Source of the DNA: Puniceicoccaceae bacterium
GTDB lineage: Bacteria; Verrucomicrobiota; Verrucomicrobiia; Opitutales; JAFGAQ01
NCBI GenBank assembly: GCA_040224245.1
Contig: JBEGIR010000044.1
Coordinates: forward strand, 53,358 to 117,357
Direction: 5' to 3'
DNA: 64,000 bases
Both the position numbers and the translations under genes were made by a program. Below are positions 35,520-44,979 of this stretch, in pieces. Below the pieces are notes generated by a model that saw only the letters and a program-made list of their open reading frames with translations, was not told the origin of the DNA and did no database searches. Every line of letters begins with the position of its first letter. Positions within the stretch are counted from its first letter, which is position 1.

Positions 35520-37604
35520 TCAATACTCACTTCGGGGTAAACAAAGCTTCAAGGTGAACCGCGACCCCATGCCCGGTTCACTCTCCACATTCAGCGCCGC
35601 TCCCAATAAATCGGCCATTGATCGGCAAATGGACAATCCCAAACCCACGCCATTGATCGAGTTGCGGATGCTGTTGTCCACTTGGCGAAACGGTTCAAAG
35701 ATCTCCTGCTGCAACTCCTTTGGGATGCCCACTCCATCATCTTCCACCTCGATCTCGATGCAACAACGCCCCTGCACCTCTGATTTCAGGCGGCAGCCCA
35801 GCACAACATTGCCATTCTCCGCATACTTGCACGCATTGCTCAGCAGGTTCGTGACGATGTGCCCGATAGCATCTGGATCACCCCATAGTTCCAACTCATC
35901 GCCATCGTTCAGTGCAACCCCTCGAAACTCCAGTCGGTTGCCCGGATTTGCCAGCTGCGCCTGTTGCGTCCATTCCTTAAGCAATGGCACCAGGGAAAAC
36001 CGATGCTCGTGCAGCACATAACCGCCGGAATTCAGCTTGTTGAAGCGCAACACTTCCTCGATCAATCGCTTCAAATGCTCTGCAGACTCCAGCATCATTT
36101 GAACCTGCTCGCGATGCTCTTCGTGCTCCATCTCTTCCAACAGGATCGATGCAAACCCCACAATCGGATTCAGTGGGGTGCGCATTTCATGGCTCATCAT
36201 CGACAAAAAATCACCCTTCGCCTGGTTTGCCTTTTCGGCCTCCTGTCGCGCCAGTTCCAAACGACGCTCGTGCTGCATGACCTCAGAGTTGTCCTTGATG
36301 ATCGAAAACAAGTAAGGAACCCCATCGAACTGCACTGGTCCCGACACTACTTCCACATCGCGTACTTCTCCGCTCTTCAGTCGATGTTGAAAGCGAAACA
36401 CTCCGGGCTGATTCTGGCTGACAGCTGTCATTACCTCCCGGAGTTTCTCTGGGGACATGGTGTTGAGCTGCGCAACTGGCAATCCCAGGAGTTCTTCTCT
36501 CGAGTAGCCGTAGTATTTCACTGCTGCTTCATTGGCATTGATGATCGTTCCCGTCCGGGGATCGACCACAAGCATCATGACAAAGGGATTCTCGAACAGA
36601 GCACTCGCTCGTGCTTCAGACTCCTGCAGTTGTTTGCGGCGATAACGTTCACGCTTCCACAACAGGAAAAACCCGGCTCCGACCGCGATCAACAGCGTGG
36701 TCCACAATACCGTCGCAACGATCCAGCGCTGATTGTCTCTGAAAAAGGAGGGGCTTCGGTTCACCCAGATCACATCATCAGGCACATTTCTCAGAGATGC
36801 TCCAAACAACTTCACTCGTTGTTCATCCAACATCACGCGATTCGGACTCTCTTCCACCACCGCAAGAGATGCAATGGACGTTCCTTCAATCACCCGCTTC
36901 GCCAACATCGCCGCCGTTCGTCCCTGTTCGAAGTGGGACACGACCTTGCCACCGATCAACCCAGCACCCACTCCATGCTGGTAGGGATGAAACACAGGAA
37001 CCCTACACTCCTTCGTCAGCATTGAAACGCTGTCCTCAAAACGCTGCACCCGTCCCTTGCCATCGAGGTAGGCAGAAATCAGAAGCGCAATATCGGCATC
37101 CTGCCAATCATTCACTTGCAAACGAAGCTCTTCAAAACTCATCGACGCCAAATCGTGGGATATCCTGCTGACCCCCTCCGGAAGAGTAACCTTCTGAAAC
37201 TCCCTCCAGTCCGATCTGCCCGTTGCGGTTCCGTCAAAGATCACATGATACCGCGTTGCGTCCGGAAACAGGGTGTGCATCAAATCCACAGTTTCCTGAA
37301 ATGAAAGTTCTTCCAGCACACCTGTGATCTGAGGAACCTGATTCATGGATCTTCCAAAATCCAGATCGTTTACTCCCAGAAACACGACAGGAGTTTCCGG
37401 GAAAAGTTCCTTACCAGCCTCCAGCATAAACCGAAGCGCATTGTCATCGACGGTCATGATCAGGTCATACTCCGGCCACAGGGGCTTCTTAAAGCGAATC
37501 AGATCTTCAAAAAAGGCAAAGCCCTGATCTGTGGGGATGCGTTTCGAATCCATGAATTCCATGTCCACATGGTAGCTGGCAGGACCCAAAATCGAGCGCA
37601 TCAC
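35520..37604 (-). CDS. Hybrid periplasmic-binding/PAS sensor histidine kinase (5' end cut off by in-frame stop)
   Basis: The open part encodes 694 residues. It comprises an ABC-substrate-binding-like sensor domain (about 1-270: YDLIMTVDDNALRFM, TPVVFLGVND), one membrane helix (WIVATVLWTTLLIAVGAGFF), a PAS domain (about 330-450) and HisKA with FLSMMSHEMRTPLNPIVGF. It ends with HATPase_c containing NLLSNACKYAENG and GVGLGLSICRSM. The sensor domain lacks its first strand and signal peptide. These are encoded in the same frame immediately upstream, separated by one TAG at 37608-37610. Translation from the internal ATG at 37604 would give a protein without a signal peptide, probably mislocalised. 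No cognate regulator is adjacent. Confidence 0.8.
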   Translation of the reverse strand: MMRSILGPASYHVDMEFMDSKRIPTDQGFAFFEDLIRFKKPLWPEYDLIMTVDDNALRFMLEAGKELFPETPVVFLGVNDLDFGRSMNQVPQITGVLEELSFQETVDLMHTLFPDATRYHVIFDGTATGRSDWREFQKVTLPEGVSRISHDLASMSFEELRLQVNDWQDADIALLISAYLDGKGRVQRFEDSVSMLTKECRVPVFHPYQHGVGAGLIGGKVVSHFEQGRTAAMLAKRVIEGTSIASLAVVEESPNRVMLDEQRVKLFGASLRNVPDDVIWVNRSPSFFRDNQRWIVATVLWTTLLIAVGAGFFLLWKRERYRRKQLQESEARASALFENPFVMMLVVDPRTGTIINANEAAVKYYGYSREELLGLPVAQLNTMSPEKLREVMTAVSQNQPGVFRFQHRLKSGEVRDVEVVSGPVQFDGVPYLFSIIKDNSEVMQHERRLELARQEAEKANQAKGDFLSMMSHEMRTPLNPIVGFASILLEEMEHEEHREQVQMMLESAEHLKRLIEEVLRFNKLNSGGYVLHEHRFSLVPLLKEWTQQAQLANPGNRLEFRGVALNDGDELELWGDPDAIGHIVTNLLSNACKYAENGNVVLGCRLKSEVQGRCCIEIEVEDDGVGIPKELQQEIFEPFRQVDNSIRNSINGVGLGLSICRSMADLLGAALNVESEPGMGSRFTLKLCLPRSEY

Positions 37605-37607
37605 TCT

Positions 37608-37775
37608 CTATTGATCCGTAAAGGTCGAAAACGACGCATCATAGGAAAACAGAACCAAAATGCGCGCAGGCACCGCGCTGGAATCCTCTCTGGCCTCTAA
37701 TCGATCCCAACCACCTACGGTCAGAACCGTCAGGAAGCAGAGGTGAGAGACAAGGTTGACGTGGAGTTTTGCCAT
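37608..37775 (-). pseudogene. Amber-interrupted 5' exon-like fragment of the sensor kinase
   Basis: From the ATG at 37775 the frame reads a signal peptide (MAKLHVNLVSHLCFLTVLTV...), then PARILVLFSYDASFSTFTDQ, then TAG. It continues in the same frame as RVMRSILGPASYHVDMEF of the kinase. ILVLFSYD is the typical first strand of this sensor domain. The whole 35520-37775 span is divisible by three, so a single nonsense codon interrupts an otherwise intact gene of 751 codons plus the natural stop. It may be a recent loss of function, a sequencing error or a readthrough site. Confidence 0.85.
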
Positions 37776-37941
37776 GGATGAATAGTGTGTTGACCGACGT
37801 TCAGGTTACGTTCTGATCATCGGACACCTTCAAAAAAAGTTTACGTCCATTCGCGACCGCAAACCCGCAATTGTCCACGCAAAGCAGGTAGGAATGAGGA
37901 GTTCAAAGCCAAAGGGAGCTAACCTTCGGCTCCATCACCCG

Positions 37942-38715
37942 CTACTCTCGTCCAACTGCCCACTCGAGCGCACCAGCAAGCTGCGCCCGAAAGCTGGCAT
38001 CGCGGTACTGTTCGTTGGTGTGTCCAAGCGCCGTCTGGATCACGCGCCCAGCTTCCCATTCCTGATACCACACCAGTGGATGATCCCCCATCGCATGGGA
38101 GGTCACGTTCTTGAACCACGGGTTGTTATCCACGTCGTAGCTGTCTTCATCCACCGAGATCAACACCTGTACGTGCTCGCGCGGATTTTCATCAAAGCTG
38201 TAGATTTCATCTTCCACGAGCACACGATCCGATTCGTAATGGCGCGTCGCAGGGTGATCGCGATCCTCAATGATGAGTTCCGCCTCGCAGACGGGTGGAT
38301 GCGAAACAAATTTCGCACGGATGCGCGCACGCAGCCAGGGCCAATTGTATTCCGTATCCGTACCACCACTGTGCACCCCGAAGAGTCCACCTCCCTGGCG
38401 CACGAACTCCTCAATTGCCTCGCGCTGTGCATCCTCAAAAATCTCACCTGAGGTCAACAGAAAGACTACTGCGTCCATGCGCGCCAGCAGTTCTGGAGTG
38501 AACAGGCTCGAATCTTCGGTGAAGGTGATGTTCCAGTTGCGCTCCTGCCCCATCTCCACGAAGGCCTTGATCGCCTCGGGAATGGAATCATGACGAAACC
38601 CTCCGGTTTTGGTCGTGACCAGAACGTGGATCGGTTCGGGCTTCGGTTGAGCATCTTGTGCATTCATGACAAGCGTCGATGCGAAGAGCATACAAAGGGA
38701 TCGGAACAGTTTCAT
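37942..38715 (-). CDS. Secreted ThuA-like domain protein
   Basis: This 257-residue protein has a signal peptide (LFRSLCMLFASTLVMNAQD) and a ThuA domain (about 28-250): HVLVTTKTGGFRHDSI, AVVFLLTSGEIFE, GGGLFGVHSGGTDT and LVWYQEWEAGRVIQTALGHT. ThuA folds like a class I glutamine amidotransferase without the usual nucleophile and is linked to disaccharide metabolism. Periplasmic versions are common in Planctomycetes and Verrucomicrobia. It lies 53 bp after the double-thioredoxin gene on the same strand. The role is unknown. Confidence 0.88.
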   Translation of the reverse strand: MKLFRSLCMLFASTLVMNAQDAQPKPEPIHVLVTTKTGGFRHDSIPEAIKAFVEMGQERNWNITFTEDSSLFTPELLARMDAVVFLLTSGEIFEDAQREAIEEFVRQGGGLFGVHSGGTDTEYNWPWLRARIRAKFVSHPPVCEAELIIEDRDHPATRHYESDRVLVEDEIYSFDENPREHVQVLISVDEDSYDVDNNPWFKNVTSHAMGDHPLVWYQEWEAGRVIQTALGHTNEQYRDASFRAQLAGALEWAVGRE

Positions 38716-38768
38716 AGTTGGGGAATGGTTGAATCAAGAGTGAAGTCAAACGCTTCCTGAATTCGAGG

Positions 38769-39944
38769 TCAATAGTATCGACCGATCAGCTCATGATCCA
38801 CAATGACGCGGCGCAGTTCCAGGAAGTCCACGGGACCCTGGCAACTCCATACCACTTCGCCACCGGGTTCCACCAGCAGGGTGAAGGGCAGCGCTCCGTT
38901 CCAGTCCGCGCTCACCGCTTCCATAAACGCAAATTTGTCGGCTCCGGTGAAAATGAAGTTACGCACCGCCGAATTCGCTTCATCCAGAAACTTGAGAACC
39001 TTCCCGCGCTGATCCGGCCGATCCATGGACACCGAAATGAACTCAAAATCACGCCCGGAATACATGCGATGCGTATCCACAAAATCAGGGTATTCGATCA
39101 CGCATGGCGCACACCAGGTCGCCCAGAAGTTGATCAGGCGCAGCGAGTCCGAATCATTGGCCAACAGCTCCTGCATTTCCGCCATGTCGAGATCATCGAG
39201 AGTCACTGGCTTTGCCGCCCAATCCGCATTGACTTTGCGCGTCCAGTCCAGTTTCCACGCCCATTTCACCGAGCATCCAAAGGCGCGCGTCTGCTGCAGC
39301 TCGGGGGTTTCTCCCGCAAGCAATGCGTCGGTAGCGTTGCGCAAATCCTCGGCCTGACCCGTCCCGGGCCGCTCGTGGGCATCCATGCGACCGACATACT
39401 GCAGCCGTCGCTCCGCATCAAACACAAACACTTGTGGAGTGGTCGACGGACCAAATTTCACCGACATGCGGTGGTCATCCCCATCATAGAGATAGGGAAA
39501 GTTATAGCCTTTGTGCTGCGCCCGAATCTTCATCTCAGGGAAGGAATCATTCAGGTCCGAGTAGCCACACTCCTCGAGCAACAACCCCAATACGCTGTTG
39601 GGCATCACGCCGACGACCTGCACTCCCCTGTCCCGGTAGTCCTCCACGTATTCGATGATGCGGTCCTCGTAGGCCTGCGCCGTCGGACAGTGGTTGCAGG
39701 TGAACAGAATCACCAGCACCTCGGCTTCCGCAAATTCATCCGAACTCACCCAGTTCCCTTCCAGATCCGGCAAGCGGAAATCGGGCATGGATGCTCCAAT
39801 TTCAAGGGTTTGCACGCTTTGCTCCGGCAGTTCCTTCGGATCGGGCGTAAAGGACGCCTGCAGTGCATTCAACAGACACAGTGGCCATCCAGCGGCAAAC
39901 GCCATGCGAAGGACACCCAAACGTAACGCAGCGGGGTAGTTCAT
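38769..39944 (-). CDS. Exported protein with two thioredoxin-like domains
   Basis: This is a 391-residue protein. After a hydrophobic N-terminus (about 8-30) comes an AhpC/TSA-type redoxin domain (about 48-200) with GASMPDFRLPDLEGNW and CNHCPTAQAYE (CxxC) and PQVFVFDAERRLQYVGR. A TlpA-like thioredoxin domain follows (about 245-385) with LINFWATWCAPCVIEYPDF. Two redox-active CxxC sites in one periplasmic protein suggest disulfide reduction or relay. Secreted versions of this domain pair are common in Planctomycetes and Verrucomicrobia. It is upstream of the ThuA-like gene, probably in one operon. Confidence 0.87.
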   Translation of the reverse strand: MNYPAALRLGVLRMAFAAGWPLCLLNALQASFTPDPKELPEQSVQTLEIGASMPDFRLPDLEGNWVSSDEFAEAEVLVILFTCNHCPTAQAYEDRIIEYVEDYRDRGVQVVGVMPNSVLGLLLEECGYSDLNDSFPEMKIRAQHKGYNFPYLYDGDDHRMSVKFGPSTTPQVFVFDAERRLQYVGRMDAHERPGTGQAEDLRNATDALLAGETPELQQTRAFGCSVKWAWKLDWTRKVNADWAAKPVTLDDLDMAEMQELLANDSDSLRLINFWATWCAPCVIEYPDFVDTHRMYSGRDFEFISVSMDRPDQRGKVLKFLDEANSAVRNFIFTGADKFAFMEAVSADWNGALPFTLLVEPGGEVVWSCQGPVDFLELRRVIVDHELIGRYY

Positions 39945-40309
39945 CCAGCCATCCTAGAGCGTTACTGCCAAAATCGCAACTTGCCGCAGAATGAAACGTC
40001 GCACAGATGAATGCACGGTGAGCATTCCCGCGATTGCTCCTTAGGTCTCCGACAGGACTCCCGCTTGCCCGACCGCTTGCCCGACCCAAACCCGATCCGT
40101 AACCACACCAATCCCGCAGCCGCTCCAAGCACGATCCTGTAGCCGGATTCGGGAGAATTCGGACCTCTTCAACACTCCGGAATTCCAACACACTCCGAAA
40201 TTCCACCCTAACGTTCAGAATTTTCATCCCGTCGCCTCACAACTCCTCACTCCACTCGACCTCCACCCCACAGTTGAAATCCCCACTATTTGCCACAAGA
40301 TGCTCTTCC
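39945..40309. other. Divergent spacer with one REP-like hairpin
   Basis: About 365 bp between the double-thioredoxin gene and the MoxR gene. It contains the GTAG-headed hairpin at 40139-40162 and short decayed copies of ACTCCGGAATTCCA-like sequence after it. No gene is supported. Confidence 0.45.
40139..40162 (+). repeat. Solitary GTAG-headed hairpin with a different stem
   Basis: GTAG is followed by CCGGATTC-GGGA-GAATTCGG, an imperfect stem (CCG and ATTC pair with GAAT and CGG, one mismatch). It has the same head-plus-hairpin plan as the other REP-like elements but another stem sequence. Confidence 0.55.
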
Positions 40310-41239
40310 ATGCAACCCGCCTCCCTGACGGCCCTTTTTCAACAACTGCAAGGCATCATCCGTGGCAAGGATGACGCCATTCGCGATGCCATCACCTGCC
40401 TGCTCGCAGGCGGGCACCTGCTCATCGAGGACATTCCCGGAGTTGGCAAAACCACGCTCGCCTACGCAGTCGCAACATCCATCGGAGGTCGCTTCTCCCG
40501 CATTCAATTCACCAACGACATGCTGCCTTCCGATGTGTTGGGGGTCTCGATCTATCAGGAAAAAACAGAGAAGTTTGAGTTCCACCCGGGTCCCATCTTC
40601 GCCAACGTAGTTCTCGCGGACGAGATCAACCGCACGTCACCCAAAACCCAGTCCAGTCTACTCGAATGCATGGAGCGCAGTCGCATTTCGATTGAGGGAA
40701 ACGCCATGGATCTGCCATCGCCCTTCATGGTCATTGCAACACAGAACCCACTTGACTACGAGGGCACTTTCCCCCTGCCGGAAAACCAGCTCGACCGCTT
40801 CCTCATGCGCATCTCCATGGGTTATCCCGATCCCGCCGTTGAGAAGGAGATCCTGCAACACGCTGAGCCGCACTATGACGCCATTTCGGTCGAACCCGTG
40901 CTGCAGCACAACGATGTGCTCGAACTTCAATCCCGCTGCCGTGAGATTTTTGTCGAAGACTCCATGCTCGACTACCTGCTGCGCTGGGTGCATGCCACCC
41001 GCGAACATGCGCGCTTTCGCATCGGTATCAGCACCCGCGGAGCCATTGCACTCAAGCGCGTCAGCCAGGCACGCGCACTGCTCGCAGGCCGCAATTTTGT
41101 GATTCCCGAAGATGTGGAAGCGAGCATTGTTCCCGTCTTCGCCCACCGCATCCTGCCAGAGTTCAGCCATCCCGATTCCAATGCCCGGGCGGTGGCAGAC
41201 GAACTTCAGATGCTCCAGGGAAAAATTCCGCCACCTTGA
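40310..41239 (+). CDS. MoxR-family AAA+ ATPase
   Basis: This 309-residue ATPase has Walker A GVGKTTLAYAVA (about 45-56), Walker B with VVLADEINRTSP and sensor 1 VIATQNPLDYEGTFPLPE, diagnostic of MoxR proteins. A C-terminal lid contains RIGISTRGAIAL. MoxR ATPases act as chaperones for maturation of complexes, often with DUF58 and VWA or transglutaminase proteins. I choose the ATG of MQPASLTAL. A TTG 36 bases further up is also in frame. The stop overlaps the start of the DUF58 gene by 4 nt. Confidence 0.94.
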   Translation: MQPASLTALFQQLQGIIRGKDDAIRDAITCLLAGGHLLIEDIPGVGKTTLAYAVATSIGGRFSRIQFTNDMLPSDVLGVSIYQEKTEKFEFHPGPIFANVVLADEINRTSPKTQSSLLECMERSRISIEGNAMDLPSPFMVIATQNPLDYEGTFPLPENQLDRFLMRISMGYPDPAVEKEILQHAEPHYDAISVEPVLQHNDVLELQSRCREIFVEDSMLDYLLRWVHATREHARFRIGISTRGAIALKRVSQARALLAGRNFVIPEDVEASIVPVFAHRILPEFSHPDSNARAVADELQMLQGKIPPP

Positions 41240-42291
41240 AGTCCACACGTGCCCAGTCCTGGATGGATCGCATGCCCACCCGTCTGAGCAAGGCGGGCTG
41301 GTGGTATCTCGGTGCCGTCACTCTCACGTCCATGGCTGCCTACCAGTCGGGCAGCAACGTGCTGTTCCTTGCACTGGCTTGCCTGCTCAGTGCCCTGCTG
41401 CTCAATGGACTGCTCTCCTGGTGGAATTTCAGCCACATCGCATTCCGGAATCTAAGGGTCAGCCGGTGTCGGGCAGGTGTACCGGGATCCCTCCAGCTCG
41501 ACTTTCGGGATCTCAAGCGCGCTCTGCCTTCGCTGGGACTGATCGCGGTCATCGAGGTCGAAGGTACTCACCTCCGTGAAGTGATTCGCCTGCGGCACTC
41601 GCTGCCTGTCCGCAGCCAGTCTGCAAATGAGTGGACGCTCTGCTCGCTTCCCTGGCAAACCCCTGCTCGTGGGTGGCACCGCATCCGGCTGCGCCAGATC
41701 GAGTCCACCTTTCCGTTTGGCCTGCTGCTCAAGGTGTTTCCCCAATCCCTGAGTCACGAAACCATCGTCTGGCCAGCGCCGACCCGCGAACCCCTGCCCT
41801 GCCTTCCCCTTCAATCCAGCGGCTCTTCCAACCTGCGGGATGAGTCGGCAGTTCAATCCCGATGGGGTTCCCCCAGTCCTGAAATCGCAGGCCTGCGCAA
41901 CTATCGCCACGGTGATCCCGTGCGCACGATTCACTGGCGCAAGTCCGCGCAGTTGCGACGACCCACCGTGCTGGAGCGTCCCGGAAGCACCGCACCCCAA
42001 CCCACTTGCGTCTGTTTCGACTTCCACAGCTCCCACTTTCTGGACGAGTCGCAGCTGCACACTTACTGCTCCCGCATCGCACACTGGATCGAACTGCAGC
42101 TCGGATACTCACCCCTGCTGGAGGTCTCGCTGCACGATCAACCACCCCTGCTGCTGCATGGCGAATCCGCCCTGCACCGCCTGCTCGATGCACTCGCCCG
42201 GATCGAACCTCAGGCACATGCCCTGCCTTCGCATACAAGGGGGCAACCCCCACACGTTCTGACTCCCGTCCACCTGCAACCCACCCTCTGA
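41236..42291 (+). CDS. DUF58 membrane-anchored protein
   Basis: This is a protein of about 351 residues with two N-terminal membrane helices (about 20-65). A beta-rich region follows, and then the DUF58 core, where LRNYRHGDPVRTIHWRKSAQ (about 220-239) is the family signature. In MoxR operons DUF58 proteins are the presumed VWA-like client or partner of the ATPase. The start may be the TTG overlapping the moxR stop (TTGA) or the ATG at 41263. The overlap favours coupling but the choice is unsure. The next gene follows 4 bp after the stop. Confidence 0.9.
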   Translation: MKSTRAQSWMDRMPTRLSKAGWWYLGAVTLTSMAAYQSGSNVLFLALACLLSALLLNGLLSWWNFSHIAFRNLRVSRCRAGVPGSLQLDFRDLKRALPSLGLIAVIEVEGTHLREVIRLRHSLPVRSQSANEWTLCSLPWQTPARGWHRIRLRQIESTFPFGLLLKVFPQSLSHETIVWPAPTREPLPCLPLQSSGSSNLRDESAVQSRWGSPSPEIAGLRNYRHGDPVRTIHWRKSAQLRRPTVLERPGSTAPQPTCVCFDFHSSHFLDESQLHTYCSRIAHWIELQLGYSPLLEVSLHDQPPLLLHGESALHRLLDALARIEPQAHALPSHTRGQPPHVLTPVHLQPTL

Positions 42292-42295
42292 ACTC

Positions 42296-44539
42296 ATGGC
42301 CACACCCGCACCACCCCTGAGTTCCACCGATCTCCTGCGCATCCGTTTCTGGCTCACGCAAACTGTGCTGCTGATCGCACTCGGGGGCATCCTTTCCGAG
42401 GGCATCAGCCAATCCCCCCTGCTCATCGCACTGATCGTCTTTCTAGGCCTGAGTCTTGCCTTTCCCCGCATCACAGGTCTGCTGTCCCGACGCTGGATGC
42501 CCGCACTCTCCGTCGTGCTGATCGGCGGCATCGTCATCGATGTTGCCCTGCACTGGCCCGCCATCCTCGATCCCATGCTGCGCGCGGGTCTGCTCATCCT
42601 CTGGACGCGCACCCTCTTCTACCGTACCGCTCGCGAGTCAATGCAGCTGCTCTTCCTCGCCCTCTTTCTCATCATGCTCAACGGCGTGCTCAGCATCTCG
42701 ATCAGCTATGCCGTTCAACTGATTGCCTTCAGCCCGCTGGCGATGATCCTGCTCATGCTCAACAGCATGCGCAACCCAGCCGACCCCGAATGCCTGACTC
42801 ACGCGGATTGGCGATCCTTTCAGGCCACGCGTTTTCTTCGACAACTTCGGCACGCCATTCACCCCCACCTATTCGCACTGATCGCGCTGTGTGCAGTGTT
42901 CATGCTGCTGTCAATCAGCCTGATCTTTCTCGTGTTGCCGCGCTTTCACCTACGCCAGTGGCTACCTTCGCTGAGTGTTCCCGGTGTCGCACTCTCTGGC
43001 TTTAGCGAGCAGTTTTCACTCGGTGCCGTACGCCAGATCGTGCTCGATCCATCAGTCGCCTTTCGCGTCGAAATCCCCAACCCCGACTCCCTGCCTGCCA
43101 ACCCCTACTGGCGCATGCTCGTGCTCGATGTCTACGAAAACGGACAATTCTTCAAGTCCGACAAAACCGCTCAACGCCTGCGCTCCACCGAACTGTTTGA
43201 GTCCGATCATTTCCTTTCGAACCGCATGATTGAAGATCCCCAATCCTTCAGCGGGGAAAACTGGGATGTTTTCCTCGAGGGTTCCGTCAGCCGCTTCCTG
43301 CCGATACCGGGCAGTTTTCGCGCCATTCAATTCCAAAGCGTGCAACTGCTCACCATTGATCCGGTCTTTTCCACCTTTTCCCTGCGACAACCCTCCAGCC
43401 AGCTGACCACCTTCCGTCTGCGCCATGTTGACGCCGACACTCCCTTCCGTGCCTCCGCACTCGATGCATTGCTCACCGACCCCGAGTGGCGTGCGATCCA
43501 ACTGCAATCGAACGATGCCCAATCCCTCACGGAATACCCACAATCGACGCTCTCAGCCAGGCTGAGCACTGCCGACGCCAACTACCTCGCCGAGGTTGTC
43601 GAGCAGCTTCGCTCCGTTCCGAATGATGGATCGCTAAACGATCCCACCCGCGCCTACGTGAACCATGTGATCCGCTACCTGCACGACCGCCACTCCTACA
43701 GTCTGCGCGCGACTCCCGGTCGCTCGTCAGCCTCGAGCCGCGATCCCATGATCGCCTGGATGCAGTCCGGCAGCTCCGGGCACTGCGAATACTTTGCAGC
43801 TGCCGCCGTGCTGCTCTGCCGTGCCAACGGCATCCCGGCCCGCATGGTCACGGGCTTTGCCGGAGGCGAGTGGAATCGGGACCGTACCCTCTTCACCGTG
43901 CGCAACCTGCACGCCCATGCCTGGTGTGAGGTCTTCGACCTGTCAGGGCAGTGGTTGCGCGTCGATCCCACTCCACCCGGCTGGCAGGCAGCGCACAACC
44001 TCGAGGACGAGGGCAGCTTTGCACGCGGATTTGCATTCTGGCAGGACTGGATCGAATCCCTCAAATTGCAATACTACCGTCATGTTGTGGGCTTCGATGG
44101 ACAGAGCCAGTTCGATCTGGCCCACCAACTTGCACAGCAATGGCGCAAGCTCTCCGATCCACTCCAACGCCTTTCACGCACCTGGGGTCGCTGGTTCCCC
44201 AACCAATCCCCATCCGAGCAGACCGGATTCGACTCCGAACAACCCTCTCGCGAACTCCCACAACTCCTTCCGCTGCTGGGCTTCGCCATACTGACCGTCC
44301 TGTTCGTCCTGCTGCTGTTCACCCTGCTCCCGGCACGTCTCCGTCAACCCCTAAACCGCGAGCAACACATTCGCCAACACGCTGGCAAACTGCTGCAGCG
44401 CTACCAGCTCCTGCCCACTTCCAACCCTCAGCTCACCCTTCATCTGCAAACCCTTCGCTTCGGTCCCACCCCCTCCTGGCCCGACCCCAAAACCACCTTC
44501 CACCAGACCCGGCGCGAAATCCGCCGCAACCGCCGCTGA
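42296..44539 (+). CDS. TgpA-like transmembrane transglutaminase/protease-like protein
   Basis: This 747-residue inner-membrane protein has about six N-terminal helices (about 20-230, DUF3488 region). A large periplasmic part follows with the transglutaminase-like core: Cys in SGHCEYFAAAAVLLCRANGI, His in NLHAHAWCEVF and Asp in WLRVDPTPP, so the Cys-His-Asp triad is present. One more helix lies near residue 650 (LLGFAILTVLFVLLLFTLL) before a cytosolic tail. It is the third gene of a moxR-DUF58-tgpA operon found in many bacteria. The substrate is unknown. Its 3' end is followed by a pyrimidine-rich repeat. Confidence 0.92.
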   Translation: MATPAPPLSSTDLLRIRFWLTQTVLLIALGGILSEGISQSPLLIALIVFLGLSLAFPRITGLLSRRWMPALSVVLIGGIVIDVALHWPAILDPMLRAGLLILWTRTLFYRTARESMQLLFLALFLIMLNGVLSISISYAVQLIAFSPLAMILLMLNSMRNPADPECLTHADWRSFQATRFLRQLRHAIHPHLFALIALCAVFMLLSISLIFLVLPRFHLRQWLPSLSVPGVALSGFSEQFSLGAVRQIVLDPSVAFRVEIPNPDSLPANPYWRMLVLDVYENGQFFKSDKTAQRLRSTELFESDHFLSNRMIEDPQSFSGENWDVFLEGSVSRFLPIPGSFRAIQFQSVQLLTIDPVFSTFSLRQPSSQLTTFRLRHVDADTPFRASALDALLTDPEWRAIQLQSNDAQSLTEYPQSTLSARLSTADANYLAEVVEQLRSVPNDGSLNDPTRAYVNHVIRYLHDRHSYSLRATPGRSSASSRDPMIAWMQSGSSGHCEYFAAAAVLLCRANGIPARMVTGFAGGEWNRDRTLFTVRNLHAHAWCEVFDLSGQWLRVDPTPPGWQAAHNLEDEGSFARGFAFWQDWIESLKLQYYRHVVGFDGQSQFDLAHQLAQQWRKLSDPLQRLSRTWGRWFPNQSPSEQTGFDSEQPSRELPQLLPLLGFAILTVLFVLLLFTLLPARLRQPLNREQHIRQHAGKLLQRYQLLPTSNPQLTLHLQTLRFGPTPSWPDPKTTFHQTRREIRRNRR

Positions 44540-44567
44540 ACCTCACTCACGGCGCCTGAGTGGCGCG

Positions 44568-44670
44568 GGTTGAAACGCTTTGCAATCTCAGATTCCAAAT
44601 CTCAAATCACCTTCAGCCTCCACCCTCCTCCTTACTCCTTTCTACTTACTCCTTGCTCCTTGCCTACTCC
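44568..44670. repeat. TA-island repeat, copy 1
   Basis: The core GGTTGAAACGCTTTGCAA is followed by CAGATTCCAAATCTCAAATC and ACCTTCAGCC, then a pyrimidine-rich run of CTCCTTACT-like units. AGATT-CCA-AATCT in the core is an inverted repeat. Two further copies follow the first and second PIN toxin genes. This one sits between the tgpA stop and the first antitoxin. Confidence 0.8.
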
Positions 44671-44703
44671 TCCAAATGAAAACAACTCACACGCAGAGAC
44701 CTT

Positions 44704-44730
44704 CTTGACATGACCTTTAAGTTGGTCAAG
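44704..44730 (+). promoter_or_regulatory. Probable antitoxin operator/promoter
   Basis: CTTGAC (44704-44709) and GTCAAG (44725-44730) form an inverted repeat, with an inner TGACC/GGTCA pair at 44711-44715 and 44724-44728. A consensus -35 TTGACA lies at 44705-44710. It is just before the Phd/YefM-type antitoxin gene, whose products normally repress their own operon through such dyads. No good -10 box is seen. Confidence 0.5.
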
Positions 44731-44739
44731 TTTTTGATC

Positions 44740-44979
44740 ATGAAGTCTCTGAATGTCAGTGAAGCAAAAACGCAGTTTTGCAACCTTGTGAAACAAGCCC
44801 AAAAGGGCGAATCCACCCTCATCTGCCAACGCAACATTCCAGTGGCAATGCTTCTGCCCCATGTTCCCGAACCCAAACATCATACCCGTATTGGATGGGC
44901 CAAAAACGACAACATCCAGATCCTGTGCGATCTCACTGAACCCGCACTGCCCGAGTCGAGCTGGAGCATGATGCAATGA
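44740..44979 (+). CDS. Phd/YefM-family antitoxin
   Basis: This 79-residue protein opens MKSLNVSEAKTQFCNLVKQA, followed by STLICQRNIPVAMLLP, the pattern of the Phd/YefM DNA-binding N-terminus ('A+..l..ll..v..g e.v.It+..+pva.l.p'). The C-terminal tail (about 50-79) should bind the toxin. I start at the ATG at 44740, because the upstream ATG at 44710 lies inside the operator. It overlaps the PIN toxin gene by 4 nt. Confidence 0.9.
   Translation: MKSLNVSEAKTQFCNLVKQAQKGESTLICQRNIPVAMLLPHVPEPKHHTRIGWAKNDNIQILCDLTEPALPESSWSMMQ

Noticed and set aside
34963..35530. Two minus-strand frames upstream of the RRM gene
   Set aside because: No motif, weak starts and overlap with flanking genes. The Cys-rich one remains only a remote possibility.
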